Shown here piece by piece: positions 45,676-54,347 of a stretch of 64,000 bases of DNA. Each line of letters begins with the position of its first letter. Within the stretch, counting starts at the first letter, position 1. The notes below the pieces were generated by a model that saw nothing but the letters and a program-made list of their open reading frames with translations, was not told the origin of the DNA and did not search any database. Both the position numbers and the translations under genes were made by a program. The stretch is from Lancefieldella parvula (GTDB lineage: Bacteria; Actinomycetota; Coriobacteriia; Coriobacteriales; Atopobiaceae): the NCBI GenBank assembly GCA_023300185.1, contig CP097092.1:1302001-1366000 (forward strand), given 5' to 3'.

Positions 45676-47381
45676 AGCAGGCCTCCAAAAGCTCATGCAA
45701 TACGCTTACAAACAGCGGGCAATCAAGCTGCGCAGCCTCGTAGACCTCTGGGCTTGTCTGCGCTTCTTGTACATTGACGTCTGCAACAACACAGCCCTTC
45801 TCGAGAAACACTACTCTGTCAGCAAAAGGAAGCCATTCGCTTACATCATGGGTGATTGCAAGAACCGCCTTGCCTTCGTTTGCCAGCTCACGAGCAAGAT
45901 GCAGCACCTGCGAGCGCGCCTCGCCATCAAGTCCAGACGTTGCCTCATCAAACACCACCGCGTACGTTGCGCAGGCCAGCGTTCCTGCAAGCGCTGCGCG
46001 ACGAGCCTGGCCACCAGAAAGCGTCAGCGGAGACGCGTCCATGACCTGCTGGTCAAGCCCCACACGTGCTGCCGCATACGCGACAAGCGCCTCAACATCA
46101 TCTGGCGAGAAACCCTTGTTAGTTGGACCAAACGCGATATCTTCAGCAACACTTTGGGCAAAGAGTTGATCCTGAGGGCGCTGAAAACACATGCCGACAT
46201 CTCCAGGGCACACCAGTCGCGCATCGATTGTTGCGTGCCCGGTATCAGCCTCTATGAGGCCAGCAGCTATGCGGGCGCAGGTTGTTTTTCCAGAGCCAGA
46301 AGCGCCTACCATAACAACAAGCTCTCCTGTAGAGGAAATAGTTACGTCATGCAGAACGGGCTTGTCAAACGCATGAGATACACCACAAACTGCCAGCTCG
46401 TGCGCCTCTCCAAGCGCCTGGATTCCGTCATAGTTGTTTGCTCGCACCACCTCAAGGGCGCGCTGATACACAAGGGTATCCAAAGCATCAAACGCAAGGT
46501 TGTTCTGAACAAGAAACGCAACAAACTCTGATGCGTTAAAAGGCACATCAAACGTATAGCCAGCCTGTGCAGCTATCTGCGCTGTTGCTGTGAGTACATC
46601 ATCAAAACCAGCGTTTGCGATTGCGTTTGCGTCCAAGAGAAACTCTGTAGGAGTTCCCGCCCAAACTAGCTGGCCTTTCTCCAAAACAAGTACCTGGTCA
46701 GCCCCGGGAAGAGACTCAAATGAATGAGAAATCTCGAGCACACCCATCCCGTTTGCAACAAGGGTATTTACCAGCTTAGAAAGGTGATTTCTGAATCGAG
46801 TATCAAGCTGCGCAAATGCCTCATCAAGCACCAGATAACGTGGATGCACTGAAAGCGCTGCTGCAATAGAAACAAGCTGCTGTTGACCTCCAGAAAGCGT
46901 ATGGGTAGGCGCATCAATCAAATCGGCAATGCCACAAAGCTCCAGTGTTTGAGTAACGCGAGAAACTATCTCTTCTTTTGGCAAACCAAGATTAGCAGGG
47001 CCAAAGGCAACCTCATCAAATACAGTTGCACAAACAAGCTGCGCTGTTGGATCTTGACGAACCATTCCCACAACGGAAGAAATCTGAGTAGACAGCACTA
47101 CAGTCAACTGAATTGCCGTCTACTAAAACCTCTCCAGATAGAGGAAAAAGTGATGCATTACAAAGATTTGCAAGCGTTGACTTGCCTGAACCATTGTGGC
47201 CAAGCACAACCGTTCTAGAGCCCGGCTTTAGGGTAAATGAAACGTTATCAAGGGTTAGTGCCATTGGGTGCAGAGATTGGCTCTCAGTGGCTCCTGTGGC
47301 ATCTTCAGAAGCAGAGTCAGTCATAGATTGCGCAGCAGCTGACGTACCGTATGCGAAAGATACGTTTTTGAACTCAATCAT
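45668..47381 (-). pseudogene. ecfA: Fused double ATPase EcfA1-EcfA2 of ECF transporter, apparent frameshift
   Basis: One polypeptide (570 residues after removing one extra base near 47096) holds both ATPases. First half: Walker A GHNGSGKSTLANL, signature LSGGQQQLVSIAAAL, Walker B LVLDEAFAQLD. Second half: GASGSGKTTCARI, a Q-loop in CFQRPQDQLFAQSVAEDIAFGP, LSGGQARRAALAGTL and VVFDEATSGLDGE. ECF ATPases are usually two genes; the fusion is less common. The break falls about 95 residues in, just before the first Q-loop (GMVRQDPTAQL). It follows the rplQ terminator and precedes ecfT. Confidence 0.9.
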
Positions 47382-47400
47382 GACAACCCTCCTTCATTTG

Positions 47401-47434
47401 AAAAAGAGGTCCCAGCAAAAAGCCAGGACCTCTT
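47401..47434 (-). terminator. Terminator after rplQ
   Basis: Arms AAGAGGTCC and GGACCTCTT with a 13-base loop; on the minus strand followed by TTTTTC. It closes the alpha operon before ecfA. Confidence 0.85.
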
Positions 47435-47454
47435 CAGATTCACTTTGACAGAAG

Positions 47455-47940
47455 TTACTCTGCAGCCTCTTCGGTCTGCTCGGTCTCCTCTGCTGGAGCC
47501 TCGGTCTCCTCTTCCTTTACAGGAGCAGGAGCAACCTTGGTAGCCTTAGCCTTCTTGTTAGAAGCCTTTGGCTGAACTGGCTCGGTAACGAGCTCAAGGA
47601 TAACAACCTCAGAAGCATCACCCTTACGAGGACCAAGCTTCATGATACGGGTGTAGCCGCCGTTGCGGTCAGCCCACATACCCTGAGCAGCCTTGTCAAA
47701 TACCTCACGGACAAGCTCTGCGTTACCAACCTTGGCCATAGCAAGACGACGAGCGTGAAGGTCGCCGCGCTTTGCCCAAGTGATGACCTTGTCGACCTCG
47801 CCGCGAACTGCCTTAGCGCGGACGTCAAGAGTCTTAATACGATCGTTAGTGAAAAGGGCTTGGATCAGGCTCTTCTTGATGGCCTTGGTGTGGCTAGCAT
47901 CAGTACCAAGCTTCATGCCCCTCTTCTTATTGTGCCTCAT
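47455..47940 (-). CDS. rplQ: 50S ribosomal protein L17
   Basis: Large-subunit protein at the tunnel exit region. The 161 residues begin MRHNKKRGMKLGTDASHTKA and include TNDRIKTLDVRAKAVRGEVDKVI, then a long acidic Lys/Ala/Glu tail of about 45 residues (ending EETEQTEEAAE) beyond the usual core. Such tails are common in actinobacterial L17. Last gene of the ribosomal cluster, after rpoA. Confidence 0.97.
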   Translation of the reverse strand: MRHNKKRGMKLGTDASHTKAIKKSLIQALFTNDRIKTLDVRAKAVRGEVDKVITWAKRGDLHARRLAMAKVGNAELVREVFDKAAQGMWADRNGGYTRIMKLGPRKGDASEVVILELVTEPVQPKASNKKAKATKVAPAPVKEEETEAPAEETEQTEEAAE

Positions 47941-47973
47941 AATTTACATTCTCCTATGCGTGACAAGGCGCGA

Positions 47974-48915
47974 CTAAGCCTTAAGGGACAGGCCCATGCT
48001 CTCGAGCTTTTCCTTGACTTCTTCAATAGACTTAACACCAAAGTTTCTGATGTTGAGAAGATCGTTCTCAGAGAAATCAACGAGCTGACGGACAGAGTGA
48101 ATTCCTGCACGCTTGAGGCAGTTGTAAGAACGGACGGAAAGGTCCAGATCCTCAACCTGCTTCTCAAGCTCGGAATCGTCCTCGACGTCTGCCTTAGCAA
48201 AAATCGAAGCCTCTTCCTGAGTCTCGTCAAAATCAGTAAGTCCCATGAATGCGCTCATGTGCTGGTTAATGATGTTTGCAGCCTCAACGACAGCCTCGCG
48301 AGGGCTGATTGCACCATTGGTCTCAACCTCAAGCACCAGACGATCATAGTCGGTGTGACGGCCAACACGGCAAGGCTCAACAGCCTTAGCGCAGCGGCGA
48401 ACTGGCGAGAAGATCGAGTCAACGTGAATGAATCCAATTGGATCACTCTCGCGCTCGTTATCCTCACCGGAAACATAACCGCGACCATTACCAAGGCGAA
48501 GTCTCATGGAAAGATGAGCTCCCTCAGCAAGAGTGCAAATGTGCTGAGCTGGGTTGACCAGCTCATAGCCCATAGGAACATCAAGATCAGCACCAGTGAC
48601 TGTGCAAGGACCATCAACAGAGATGGAAGCCTCAGCCTCATCAGAGTTGTTGGTGTTGCGGAAAACTAGGCCCTTAACGTTCAGAACGATGTCAGTAACG
48701 TCCTCATAGACGCCTTCAACCGTAGTGAACTCATGCTGAACGCCATCAATCTGGATGGCCTCAACCGCAGCTCCCTCAAGAGAGGAAAGCAGTACGCGGC
48801 GGAGGGAGTTGCCAAGCGTGTCACCATAGCCACGCTCAAGCGGCTCTACGCTCACACGAGCGACGTTTGCGCCGATTTCATCTACCGACACGTTTGGTCG
48901 GATAAATTCGGACAT
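47974..48915 (-). CDS. rpoA: RNA polymerase alpha subunit
   Basis: Assembles RNA polymerase and contacts UP elements and activators. The 313 residues hold the N-terminal dimerisation domain (FIRPNVSVDEIG, EPLERGYGDTLGNSLRRVLLSSLEGAAV) and the C-terminal helix-hairpin-helix domain (LDLSVRSYNCLKRAGIHSVRQLVD). The ATG has TTTGGAGG five bases upstream; an in-frame TTG four codons earlier overlaps that site and was rejected. Lies between rpsD and rplQ. Confidence 0.98.
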   Translation of the reverse strand: MSEFIRPNVSVDEIGANVARVSVEPLERGYGDTLGNSLRRVLLSSLEGAAVEAIQIDGVQHEFTTVEGVYEDVTDIVLNVKGLVFRNTNNSDEAEASISVDGPCTVTGADLDVPMGYELVNPAQHICTLAEGAHLSMRLRLGNGRGYVSGEDNERESDPIGFIHVDSIFSPVRRCAKAVEPCRVGRHTDYDRLVLEVETNGAISPREAVVEAANIINQHMSAFMGLTDFDETQEEASIFAKADVEDDSELEKQVEDLDLSVRSYNCLKRAGIHSVRQLVDFSENDLLNIRNFGVKSIEEVKEKLESMGLSLKA

Positions 48916-48939
48916 TGCTACCTCCAAAACGGGTCGGGC

Positions 48940-49533
48940 TTACTTGGAGTAGAGCTCGACGATCAGCTGTGCGTCAATCTCAAGGTCGATCTGATCGCGG
49001 GTTGGAAGCTGAAGAACAGTGCCCTGCAGCTTCTCAATGTCAACCTCAAGCCATGCAGGAACTGCCATGTGCTCGGAGGAAATGAGAGCTTCCTTGATTG
49101 GAAGAAGATCCTTTGCCTTGGAAGCAACAGCGATAACATCGCCGCTCTTTACGCGATAAGAAGGAATGTCAACGCGCTGACCGTTAACGGTGATATGACC
49201 GTGACGGACAGTCTGACGAGCCTCTTTACGTGTACGAGCAAAGCCAAGGCGGAAGATGACGTTGTCAAGACGAGTCTCAAGGATGCTCATCAGGTTGTCA
49301 CCAGTAATGCCTGGGTTCTTCTTAGCCATCTCATAGTAACCGTGGAACTGGTTCTCAAGGACGCCGTAAATGAACTTAGCCTTCTGCTTCTCACGGAGCT
49401 GCATACCGTACTCGCTCTCCTGGCGACGACGGCGACGTGGCTCACGGTTAGAAGTCTTATTGATCCCCATCACAACGGGATCGATGCCAAGCTGACGACA
49501 TCTTTTAAGGACCGGGGTCCTATCAATTGCCAT
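48940..49533 (-). CDS. rpsD: 30S ribosomal protein S4
   Basis: Primary 16S-binding assembly protein of 197 residues. It has the S4 RNA-binding domain (RLDNVIFRLGFARTRKEARQTVRHGHITVNGQ). The N-terminus (MAIDRTPVLKRCRQLGIDPVVMG) lacks the four-cysteine zinc motif, so it is the zinc-free form. In many Gram-positive bacteria rpsD stands alone; here it is within the alpha operon between rpsK and rpoA, as in actinobacteria and E. coli. Confidence 0.97.
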   Translation of the reverse strand: MAIDRTPVLKRCRQLGIDPVVMGINKTSNREPRRRRRQESEYGMQLREKQKAKFIYGVLENQFHGYYEMAKKNPGITGDNLMSILETRLDNVIFRLGFARTRKEARQTVRHGHITVNGQRVDIPSYRVKSGDVIAVASKAKDLLPIKEALISSEHMAVPAWLEVDIEKLQGTVLQLPTRDQIDLEIDAQLIVELYSK

Positions 49534-49550
49534 TTGCTTGTCCTTTCGTG

Positions 49551-49952
49551 CTAGTTGCGACGGCGCTTTTTAGGACGGCAGCCGTTGTGTGCAATAGGTG
49601 TCTTATCCTGAATACCCGAAACCTCGAGGCCTGCTGCCTGAAGGGAACGGATTGCGGTCTCGCGACCAGAGCCTGGGCCCTTAACAAAAACAGCTACCTT
49701 GTGGAGACCGTGCTCCATTGCTGCCTTTGCTGCTGCCTCTGCTGCAAGCTGTGCAGCAAAAGGAGTGGACTTACGAGAGCCCTTGAAGCCGACGGTACCA
49801 CCGGACTGCCAGGAAATTACATTACCCTGGGGATCGGAAATAGAGACAATCGTGTTATTGAATGTGCTCTTGATGTGGGCCTGGCCCACTGCAATGTTTT
49901 TACGCTCGGAGCGGCGGACGCGTGTAGTGCGAGCGTTCTTTTTCTGTGCCAT
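49551..49952 (-). CDS. rpsK: 30S ribosomal protein S11
   Basis: Platform protein of the small subunit (133 residues). It contains the typical HIKSTFNNTIVSISDPQGN, WQSGGTVGFKGSRKSTPFAAQ and the end IQDKTPIAHNGCRPKKRRRN. The C-terminal Asn-Gly pair in HNGCRPKK is the place where isoaspartate forms in E. coli S11. Located between rpsM and rpsD with short gaps. Confidence 0.98.
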   Translation of the reverse strand: MAQKKNARTTRVRRSERKNIAVGQAHIKSTFNNTIVSISDPQGNVISWQSGGTVGFKGSRKSTPFAAQLAAEAAAKAAMEHGLHKVAVFVKGPGSGRETAIRSLQAAGLEVSGIQDKTPIAHNGCRPKKRRRN

Positions 49953-49966
49953 TAGCTACTCCTCGC

Positions 49967-50335
49967 CTACTTCTTCTTGCCGCCCACCTGACGCTTCTTA
50001 CCCTTACGAGTACGAGCGTTAGTGTGGGTACGCTGACCGTGGACAGGGAGGCCCTTGCGGTGACGGAGGCCGCGGTAGCAGCCAATCTCCATCAGGCGGG
50101 CAACATTCTGACGCACCTCGCGGCGAAGATCGCCCTCGGTGGTGTAATGAGCGTCAATAAAGTCACGAATCTTAGTGACTTCTTCCTCTGTGAGGTCCTT
50201 GACGCGAGTATTTACATCGATACCAGTCTCGTTGCAAATCTTGGTTGCACGAGTCTGACCAATGCCGTAAAGATAGGTGAGTCCGACCTCAACACGCTTA
50301 TCGCGTGGCAGGTCGACGCCGTTAATACGGGCCAA
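49967..50335 (-). CDS. rpsM: 30S ribosomal protein S13
   Basis: Head protein of the small subunit that contacts L5 and the P-site tRNA (122 residues). Begins MARINGVDLPRDKRVEVGLTY and holds YGIGQTRATKIC, GCYRGLRHRKGLPVHGQRTHTNARTRKG. It is the first S-protein gene of the alpha operon, 15 bases downstream of rpmJ. Confidence 0.98.
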   Translation of the reverse strand: MARINGVDLPRDKRVEVGLTYLYGIGQTRATKICNETGIDVNTRVKDLTEEEVTKIRDFIDAHYTTEGDLRREVRQNVARLMEIGCYRGLRHRKGLPVHGQRTHTNARTRKGKKRQVGGKKK

Positions 50336-50350
50336 CTTGGTGCTCCTTCC

Positions 50351-50464
50351 TTAGCCCTGACGCTGCTTGTGGCGCGGGTTCTCGCAAATCACGTAAACCT
50401 TACCGTGGCGACGGATGACTTTGCACTTGTCGCACATCTTCTTTACCGAAGGACGTACCTTCAT
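50351..50464 (-). CDS. rpmJ: 50S ribosomal protein L36
   Basis: A 37-residue zinc protein of the large subunit: MKVRPSVKKMCDKCKVIRRH at the start, VYVICENPRHKQRQG at the end. The Cys-Cys-Cys-His set (Cys11, Cys14, Cys27, His32) shows the zinc-binding form. The ATG has GGAAGG upstream. It lies between infA and rpsM, its standard place. Confidence 0.95.
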   Translation of the reverse strand: MKVRPSVKKMCDKCKVIRRHGKVYVICENPRHKQRQG

Positions 50465-50610
50465 GTGTCTTCCTTTCGGTTCTGCTGATACGAACTATAT
50501 ACTCGCCCAGCCGCTGGCGTGAAATACCGACTGTACTTACGTACATATGCCCTTGCGACGTGCGCAAAGACACAGATAGCCTCATGCATGGCACAAGACT
50601 TTTGCATTAC

Positions 50611-50829
50611 TTACTTATAACGGTAGGTAATGCGACCCCTAGTAAGATCGTAAGGAGAAATCTCTACTACAACCTTATCACCAGGGAGAATTCGAATGTA
50701 GTTCATTCGAATCTTACCTGAGATGGTGCAAAGGATGGTCTTGCCGTTCTCTAACTCAACGTTAAACATAGCGTTTGGCAGGGGTTCTAGTACCTTGCCT
50801 TCAAGCTCAATCGCGTCTTGTTTAGCCAA
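50611..50829 (-). CDS. infA: Translation initiation factor IF-1
   Basis: A 72-residue OB-fold protein that binds the 30S A site in initiation. It shows DAIELEGKVLEPLPNAMF, ENGKTILCTISGKIRMNYIR and the end SPYDLTRGRITYRYK. The 146 bases between it and rpmJ and the 113 bases before it (after map) are longer than other gaps here and could hold promoters, but none was assigned. Confidence 0.97.
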   Translation of the reverse strand: MAKQDAIELEGKVLEPLPNAMFNVELENGKTILCTISGKIRMNYIRILPGDKVVVEISPYDLTRGRITYRYK

Positions 50830-50942
50830 CTTTCATCCTCTCGACACATCGACAGCGGTTATCAATAATACATAAAAATGTGCCACTCGTCTATCACTTA
50901 TTTTTTCAACACAATTAGATAGCGAGAAGAACAATGTATGTG

Positions 50943-51731
50943 TTACTCAAGACCGCCTTGCATCTCGCACCATGGACCAACTTCATCTTCTGAAACGATA
51001 ACGGGACCATCGGCAGTAATAGCAACCGTGTTCTCATAATGTGCTGATGGCAGGCCATCATCGGTAACAACGGTCCAACCATTTTCAAGAACGGTGCAAT
51101 CGTAGGTACCCATAGCAATCATAGGCTCAATTGCAATTACCATTCCCTCACGAAGAACAATGCCGTTACCTGCACGACCATAGTTTCTGACCTCTGGGTC
51201 CTCGTGAAGATTGCGACCAATACCATGACCAACAAAATCACGAATGACACCATAGCCATTATCCTCAGCAAGTTTCTGAACTGCATGTCCAACGTCGCCA
51301 AGGCGAGCACCAGGAACAGCAGCTGCAATACCTGCCTTAAGGCAATCGCGGGTAACCTCACAAAGTGCCTGGGTTTTCTCGTCAACTGTTCCGCAGTAGA
51401 ACGTCCAAGCGTTATCTCCTGCCCAACCGTTAACGGTAGCACCCGTGTCAATGGTCAGAATATCGCCATCTTGCAAAATGACGTTAGCTGATGGAATACC
51501 GTGAACAATCTGCTCGTTAATAGAAGAGCAAACAGATCCAGGGAATCCACCGTAGCCCTTAAAGGTAGGGGTTCCGCCATGAAGTCTAATAAAAGCTTCA
51601 ACAGCGCGGTCAATCTCGAGCGTTGAAACACCAGGTCTAATCATGGATCCAGCACGGCGAAGAGCTGCCTTAGAAAGGGCGCCCGACACCTTCATTGCCT
51701 CGATTTGTTCAGGTGTTTTTATCGTAATCAT
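50943..51731 (-). CDS. map: Methionine aminopeptidase, type I
   Basis: Removes the initiator methionine from new proteins. The 262 residues carry the five metal ligands in DTGATVNGWAGDNAWTF (two Asp), GHGIGRNLHEDP (His), IEPMIAMG (Glu) and the final SEDEVGPW region (Glu expected nearby). Its ATG overlaps the adk stop by four bases, so the two are translationally coupled. Position between adk and infA is standard. Confidence 0.96.
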   Translation of the reverse strand: MITIKTPEQIEAMKVSGALSKAALRRAGSMIRPGVSTLEIDRAVEAFIRLHGGTPTFKGYGGFPGSVCSSINEQIVHGIPSANVILQDGDILTIDTGATVNGWAGDNAWTFYCGTVDEKTQALCEVTRDCLKAGIAAAVPGARLGDVGHAVQKLAEDNGYGVIRDFVGHGIGRNLHEDPEVRNYGRAGNGIVLREGMVIAIEPMIAMGTYDCTVLENGWTVVTDDGLPSAHYENTVAITADGPVIVSEDEVGPWCEMQGGLE

Positions 51732-52354
51732 AGTGCGAGGAGTGTCTTTACGTCGGCGAATACCTCGTCAACAGGACGATCTCCGTTGACCTCCTTCAGA
51801 ATTCCATGACCCTTGTAGTACTCGATCAAAGGAGAAGTCTGGTTCTCGTATACATCAAGACGCTTACGAATTGTCTCTGGCTTATCGTCATCACGCTGAT
51901 ACATCTCACCAGAGCAATTTGGGCAAGTCTCTGTACCAGCAGGTGCAGTATAACCACACTCTTTGCACGTACGGCGAGAAGAAAGACGCTCAACAATAAC
52001 CTCTGGCTCAACAGCAACAAGCAGAGCTGCATCAAGCTTGAGGCCCATATTCTGAAGCTCAGAATCAAGGGTTACTGCCTGAGCGGTGTTGCGTGGGAAG
52101 CCATCAAGAATAAAACCAGCCTTTGCATCGTCTGCAGAAAGGCGCTCTTTTACCAGGTCAATTACAAGCTGATCTGGAACAAGCTGACCAGCATCCATAT
52201 ACTCTTTAGCCTTAACGCCAAGCTCAGACTGAGCTTTAACAGCAGCACGAAGAAGGTCACCGGTTGAGATGTGAGCAAGTCCATACTCTGCAACGAGCTT
52301 CTGAGCCTGTGTACCCTTGCCAGCGCCAGGTGCGCCGAGAAGAACAATGTTCAT
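51728..52354 (-). CDS. adk: Adenylate kinase
   Basis: Interconverts ATP + AMP and 2 ADP (208 residues). The P-loop is GAPGAGKGTQAQ, the AMP-site segment is STGDLLRAAVK and FILDGFPRNTAQA. The LID is the long form with a Cys4 zinc site (CKECGYTAPAG and CPNCSGE), as in Gram-positive bacteria. The ATG has GAAAGGAAGG upstream; an in-frame start six codons earlier would overlap that site. A terminator lies between secY and this gene, so adk-map-infA may have its own promoter. Confidence 0.97.
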   Translation of the reverse strand: MNIVLLGAPGAGKGTQAQKLVAEYGLAHISTGDLLRAAVKAQSELGVKAKEYMDAGQLVPDQLVIDLVKERLSADDAKAGFILDGFPRNTAQAVTLDSELQNMGLKLDAALLVAVEPEVIVERLSSRRTCKECGYTAPAGTETCPNCSGEMYQRDDDKPETIRKRLDVYENQTSPLIEYYKGHGILKEVNGDRPVDEVFADVKTLLAL

Positions 52355-52370
52355 GCTTCGCCTTCCTTTC

Positions 52371-52404
52371 AAATAATAAAAGGGGCCTGTTTCCAGGCCC
52401 CTTT
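52371..52404 (-). terminator. Terminator between secY and adk
   Basis: Perfect 11-base arms AAAGGGGCCTG and CAGGCCCCTTT with loop TTTC; on the minus strand the second arm runs into TTTTATTATTT. It ends the spc part of the cluster. Confidence 0.88.
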
Positions 52405-52421
52405 ATGCTACGTATTAAGAA

Positions 52422-53702
52422 CTACTTAAAGAAGCCCTCATAGTTGTGCATCTTAAGGTGGGACTCAATGGAAGAGAGTGTATCCATTGCAACACCGACC
52501 ATGATGAGGACGGAAGTTCCACCAAACGCCTGTATCAACGAATCGCCTGTGAACCAGAAAATAATGGTTGGGACGATTGCAAGAACTGCCATAAAGATAG
52601 CACCGGGGAGGGTGACTCTGTCAATAACAGTCTTGATATACGTTGAAGTAGCAGTACCTGGACGAACACCAGGAATAAAGCCACCCTGCTTCTTAAGCTG
52701 GTCTGCTGTCTCCTCTGGATTGAACACCATTGAGGTGTAGAAGTATGCAAAGAAGACAATGAACATAACTGAGAGAACCCAGTTAACCCATCCAGAAGAA
52801 AGTGAAGTAGCAAGATTTTGAATCCACTCTACTCCTGGGAAGAACACAGCAACCTGAGCAGGAAGGTACAGGATTGCAGATGCAAAGATGATTGGTACAA
52901 CGCCTGCAGTGTTTACCTTAATTGGAAGGTAAGTTGACTGACCACCCATCATACGACGACCAACAACGCGCTTGGCATAGTTGATAGGAATACGACGCTG
53001 ACCACGCTCAATGTAAACAATGAGCGGAATAATAGCGAGCATAACCACAACAGTAACAACGGTAAGAACAATGTTTCCACGAGTAGCTACTGAAGAAATA
53101 AGGGCTGTTGGAAGTCCAGCCATGATGTTTGCAAAGATGATAAGACTCATTCCGTTGCCAACACCCTGCTGGGTAATAACCTCACCGAGCCACATAATAA
53201 TGATGGCACCAACTAGCATGGTAAAGACTACCAGGAAGTTTTCAAGTGCCTCAGGCACGCCCTCCATAGATGCAAAAGATACACCATAGCTCTTAAACAA
53301 GAACAGGTAACCAACTGCATTGAGCAGAGCTAAGCCAACCGTAAGATAACGCGTGTACTGCGTAATCTTACGCTGGCCGCTCTCACCATCTTTAGCAAGC
53401 TCGCCAAGAGATGGAATAACGGACTGCATCATCTGGAAGATGATCTGAGCCGTAATGTAAGGCATGATGCCCAGACTGAAAACAGACATGCGAGAAAGAG
53501 CGCCACCCGAAAATAGGTTAAGCACGGCCATTGCGCCATTCTTAGCAAGACCATTCTGATAAACAGAAAGCATCTGCTGGAATGGAGCACCGGGCACAGG
53601 AAGATACGCACCAAAACGGTACAGAAGAAGAATCAGTACCGTAAGGAGAATCTTTCCCCTTAGTTCCGGAACACGAAATGCGTTGGCGATTCCTTTACTC
53701 AC
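52422..53702 (-). CDS. secY: Protein translocase subunit SecY
   Basis: Ten-span channel of the Sec pathway (426 residues). Typical segments are RGKILLTVLILLLYRFGAYLPVPG, FSLGIMPYITAQIIFQMM, YTRYLTVGLALLNAVGY, and the cytoplasmic loop IVYIERGQRRIPINYAKR, followed by NTAGVVPIIFA. The start is GTG, overlapping the rplO stop by one base (TAGTG), a sign of coupling. Followed by a terminator. Confidence 0.98.
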   Translation of the reverse strand: MSKGIANAFRVPELRGKILLTVLILLLYRFGAYLPVPGAPFQQMLSVYQNGLAKNGAMAVLNLFSGGALSRMSVFSLGIMPYITAQIIFQMMQSVIPSLGELAKDGESGQRKITQYTRYLTVGLALLNAVGYLFLFKSYGVSFASMEGVPEALENFLVVFTMLVGAIIIMWLGEVITQQGVGNGMSLIIFANIMAGLPTALISSVATRGNIVLTVVTVVVMLAIIPLIVYIERGQRRIPINYAKRVVGRRMMGGQSTYLPIKVNTAGVVPIIFASAILYLPAQVAVFFPGVEWIQNLATSLSSGWVNWVLSVMFIVFFAYFYTSMVFNPEETADQLKKQGGFIPGVRPGTATSTYIKTVIDRVTLPGAIFMAVLAIVPTIIFWFTGDSLIQAFGGTSVLIMVGVAMDTLSSIESHLKMHNYEGFFK

Positions 53703-54148
53703 TACTCGGCCTCAACCTTTCCACCGGCCGCCTCGATCTTAGCCTTTGCGGAGGCGGAAACCTTGTCGACCTTAACAGTGAGCTTCTTAGAAAGCTCGCC
53801 ATCACCCAGAACCTTGACTGGGATGAAGTTGTACTTGATAACTCCCTTAGCAACCAGAGCCTCTGCGTCTACGGTCTCGCCGTCTGCAAAGAGAGCATTC
53901 AGACGAGCAACGTTGACTGGAGCGTACTCAACACGGTTGTGGTTAGTGAAACCAGGAAGCTTAGGAAGACGCATAGCCAGTGGCTGCTGTCCACCCTCGA
54001 AGCCAGCGCCCTTACCGCCACCAGAGCGGGAGAGCTGACCATTCATACCGCGGCCGGCAAAAGTACCATTGCCTGAAGAATTACCGCGACCTACGCGCTT
54101 ACGATTTTTGCGCGAACCCACTGCGGGGCGAAGATCATTGAGCTGCAT
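53702..54148 (-). CDS. rplO: 50S ribosomal protein L15
   Basis: Late-assembly protein of the large subunit (148 residues). Begins MQLNDLRPAVGSRKNRKRVGRG and shows the Gly-rich NSSGNGTFAGRGMNGQLSRSG and GFEGGQQPLAMRLPKLPGF segments. Its stop overlaps the secY start, the usual order of the spc operon. Confidence 0.98.
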   Translation of the reverse strand: MQLNDLRPAVGSRKNRKRVGRGNSSGNGTFAGRGMNGQLSRSGGGKGAGFEGGQQPLAMRLPKLPGFTNHNRVEYAPVNVARLNALFADGETVDAEALVAKGVIKYNFIPVKVLGDGELSKKLTVKVDKVSASAKAKIEAAGGKVEAE

Positions 54149-54159
54149 TATTACTACCT

Positions 54160-54345
54160 CTAGTTCTCTTCAACCTCGACAAGGTGCTTAACCTTGAAGA
54201 TCATTCCACGAATGCTTGGGTTGTCAGGCTGCTCGACGGTATCGCCGATCTTGTGGAGGCCGAGGGCCTTCACCGTAGCAGTCTGGTCCTTCTTGACGCC
54301 TGCAACAGCGCCACGGACAAGCTTGATGCTAAGGTTCTTAGCCAT
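54160..54345 (-). CDS. rpmD: 50S ribosomal protein L30
   Basis: A 61-residue large-subunit protein: MAKNLSIKLVRGAVAGVKKD, TVKALGLHKIGDTVEQPDNP and IRGMIFKVKHLVEVEEN are the family pattern. Lies two bases after rpsE and 11 before rplO. Confidence 0.96.
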   Translation of the reverse strand: MAKNLSIKLVRGAVAGVKKDQTATVKALGLHKIGDTVEQPDNPSIRGMIFKVKHLVEVEEN

Positions 54346-54347
54346 CG

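Noticed and set aside
22855..47107. Programmed frameshifting as the cause of the six shifts
   Set aside because: The sites share no slippery sequence or downstream structure that I can see, and the genes are unrelated; sequencing error or mutation is simpler.
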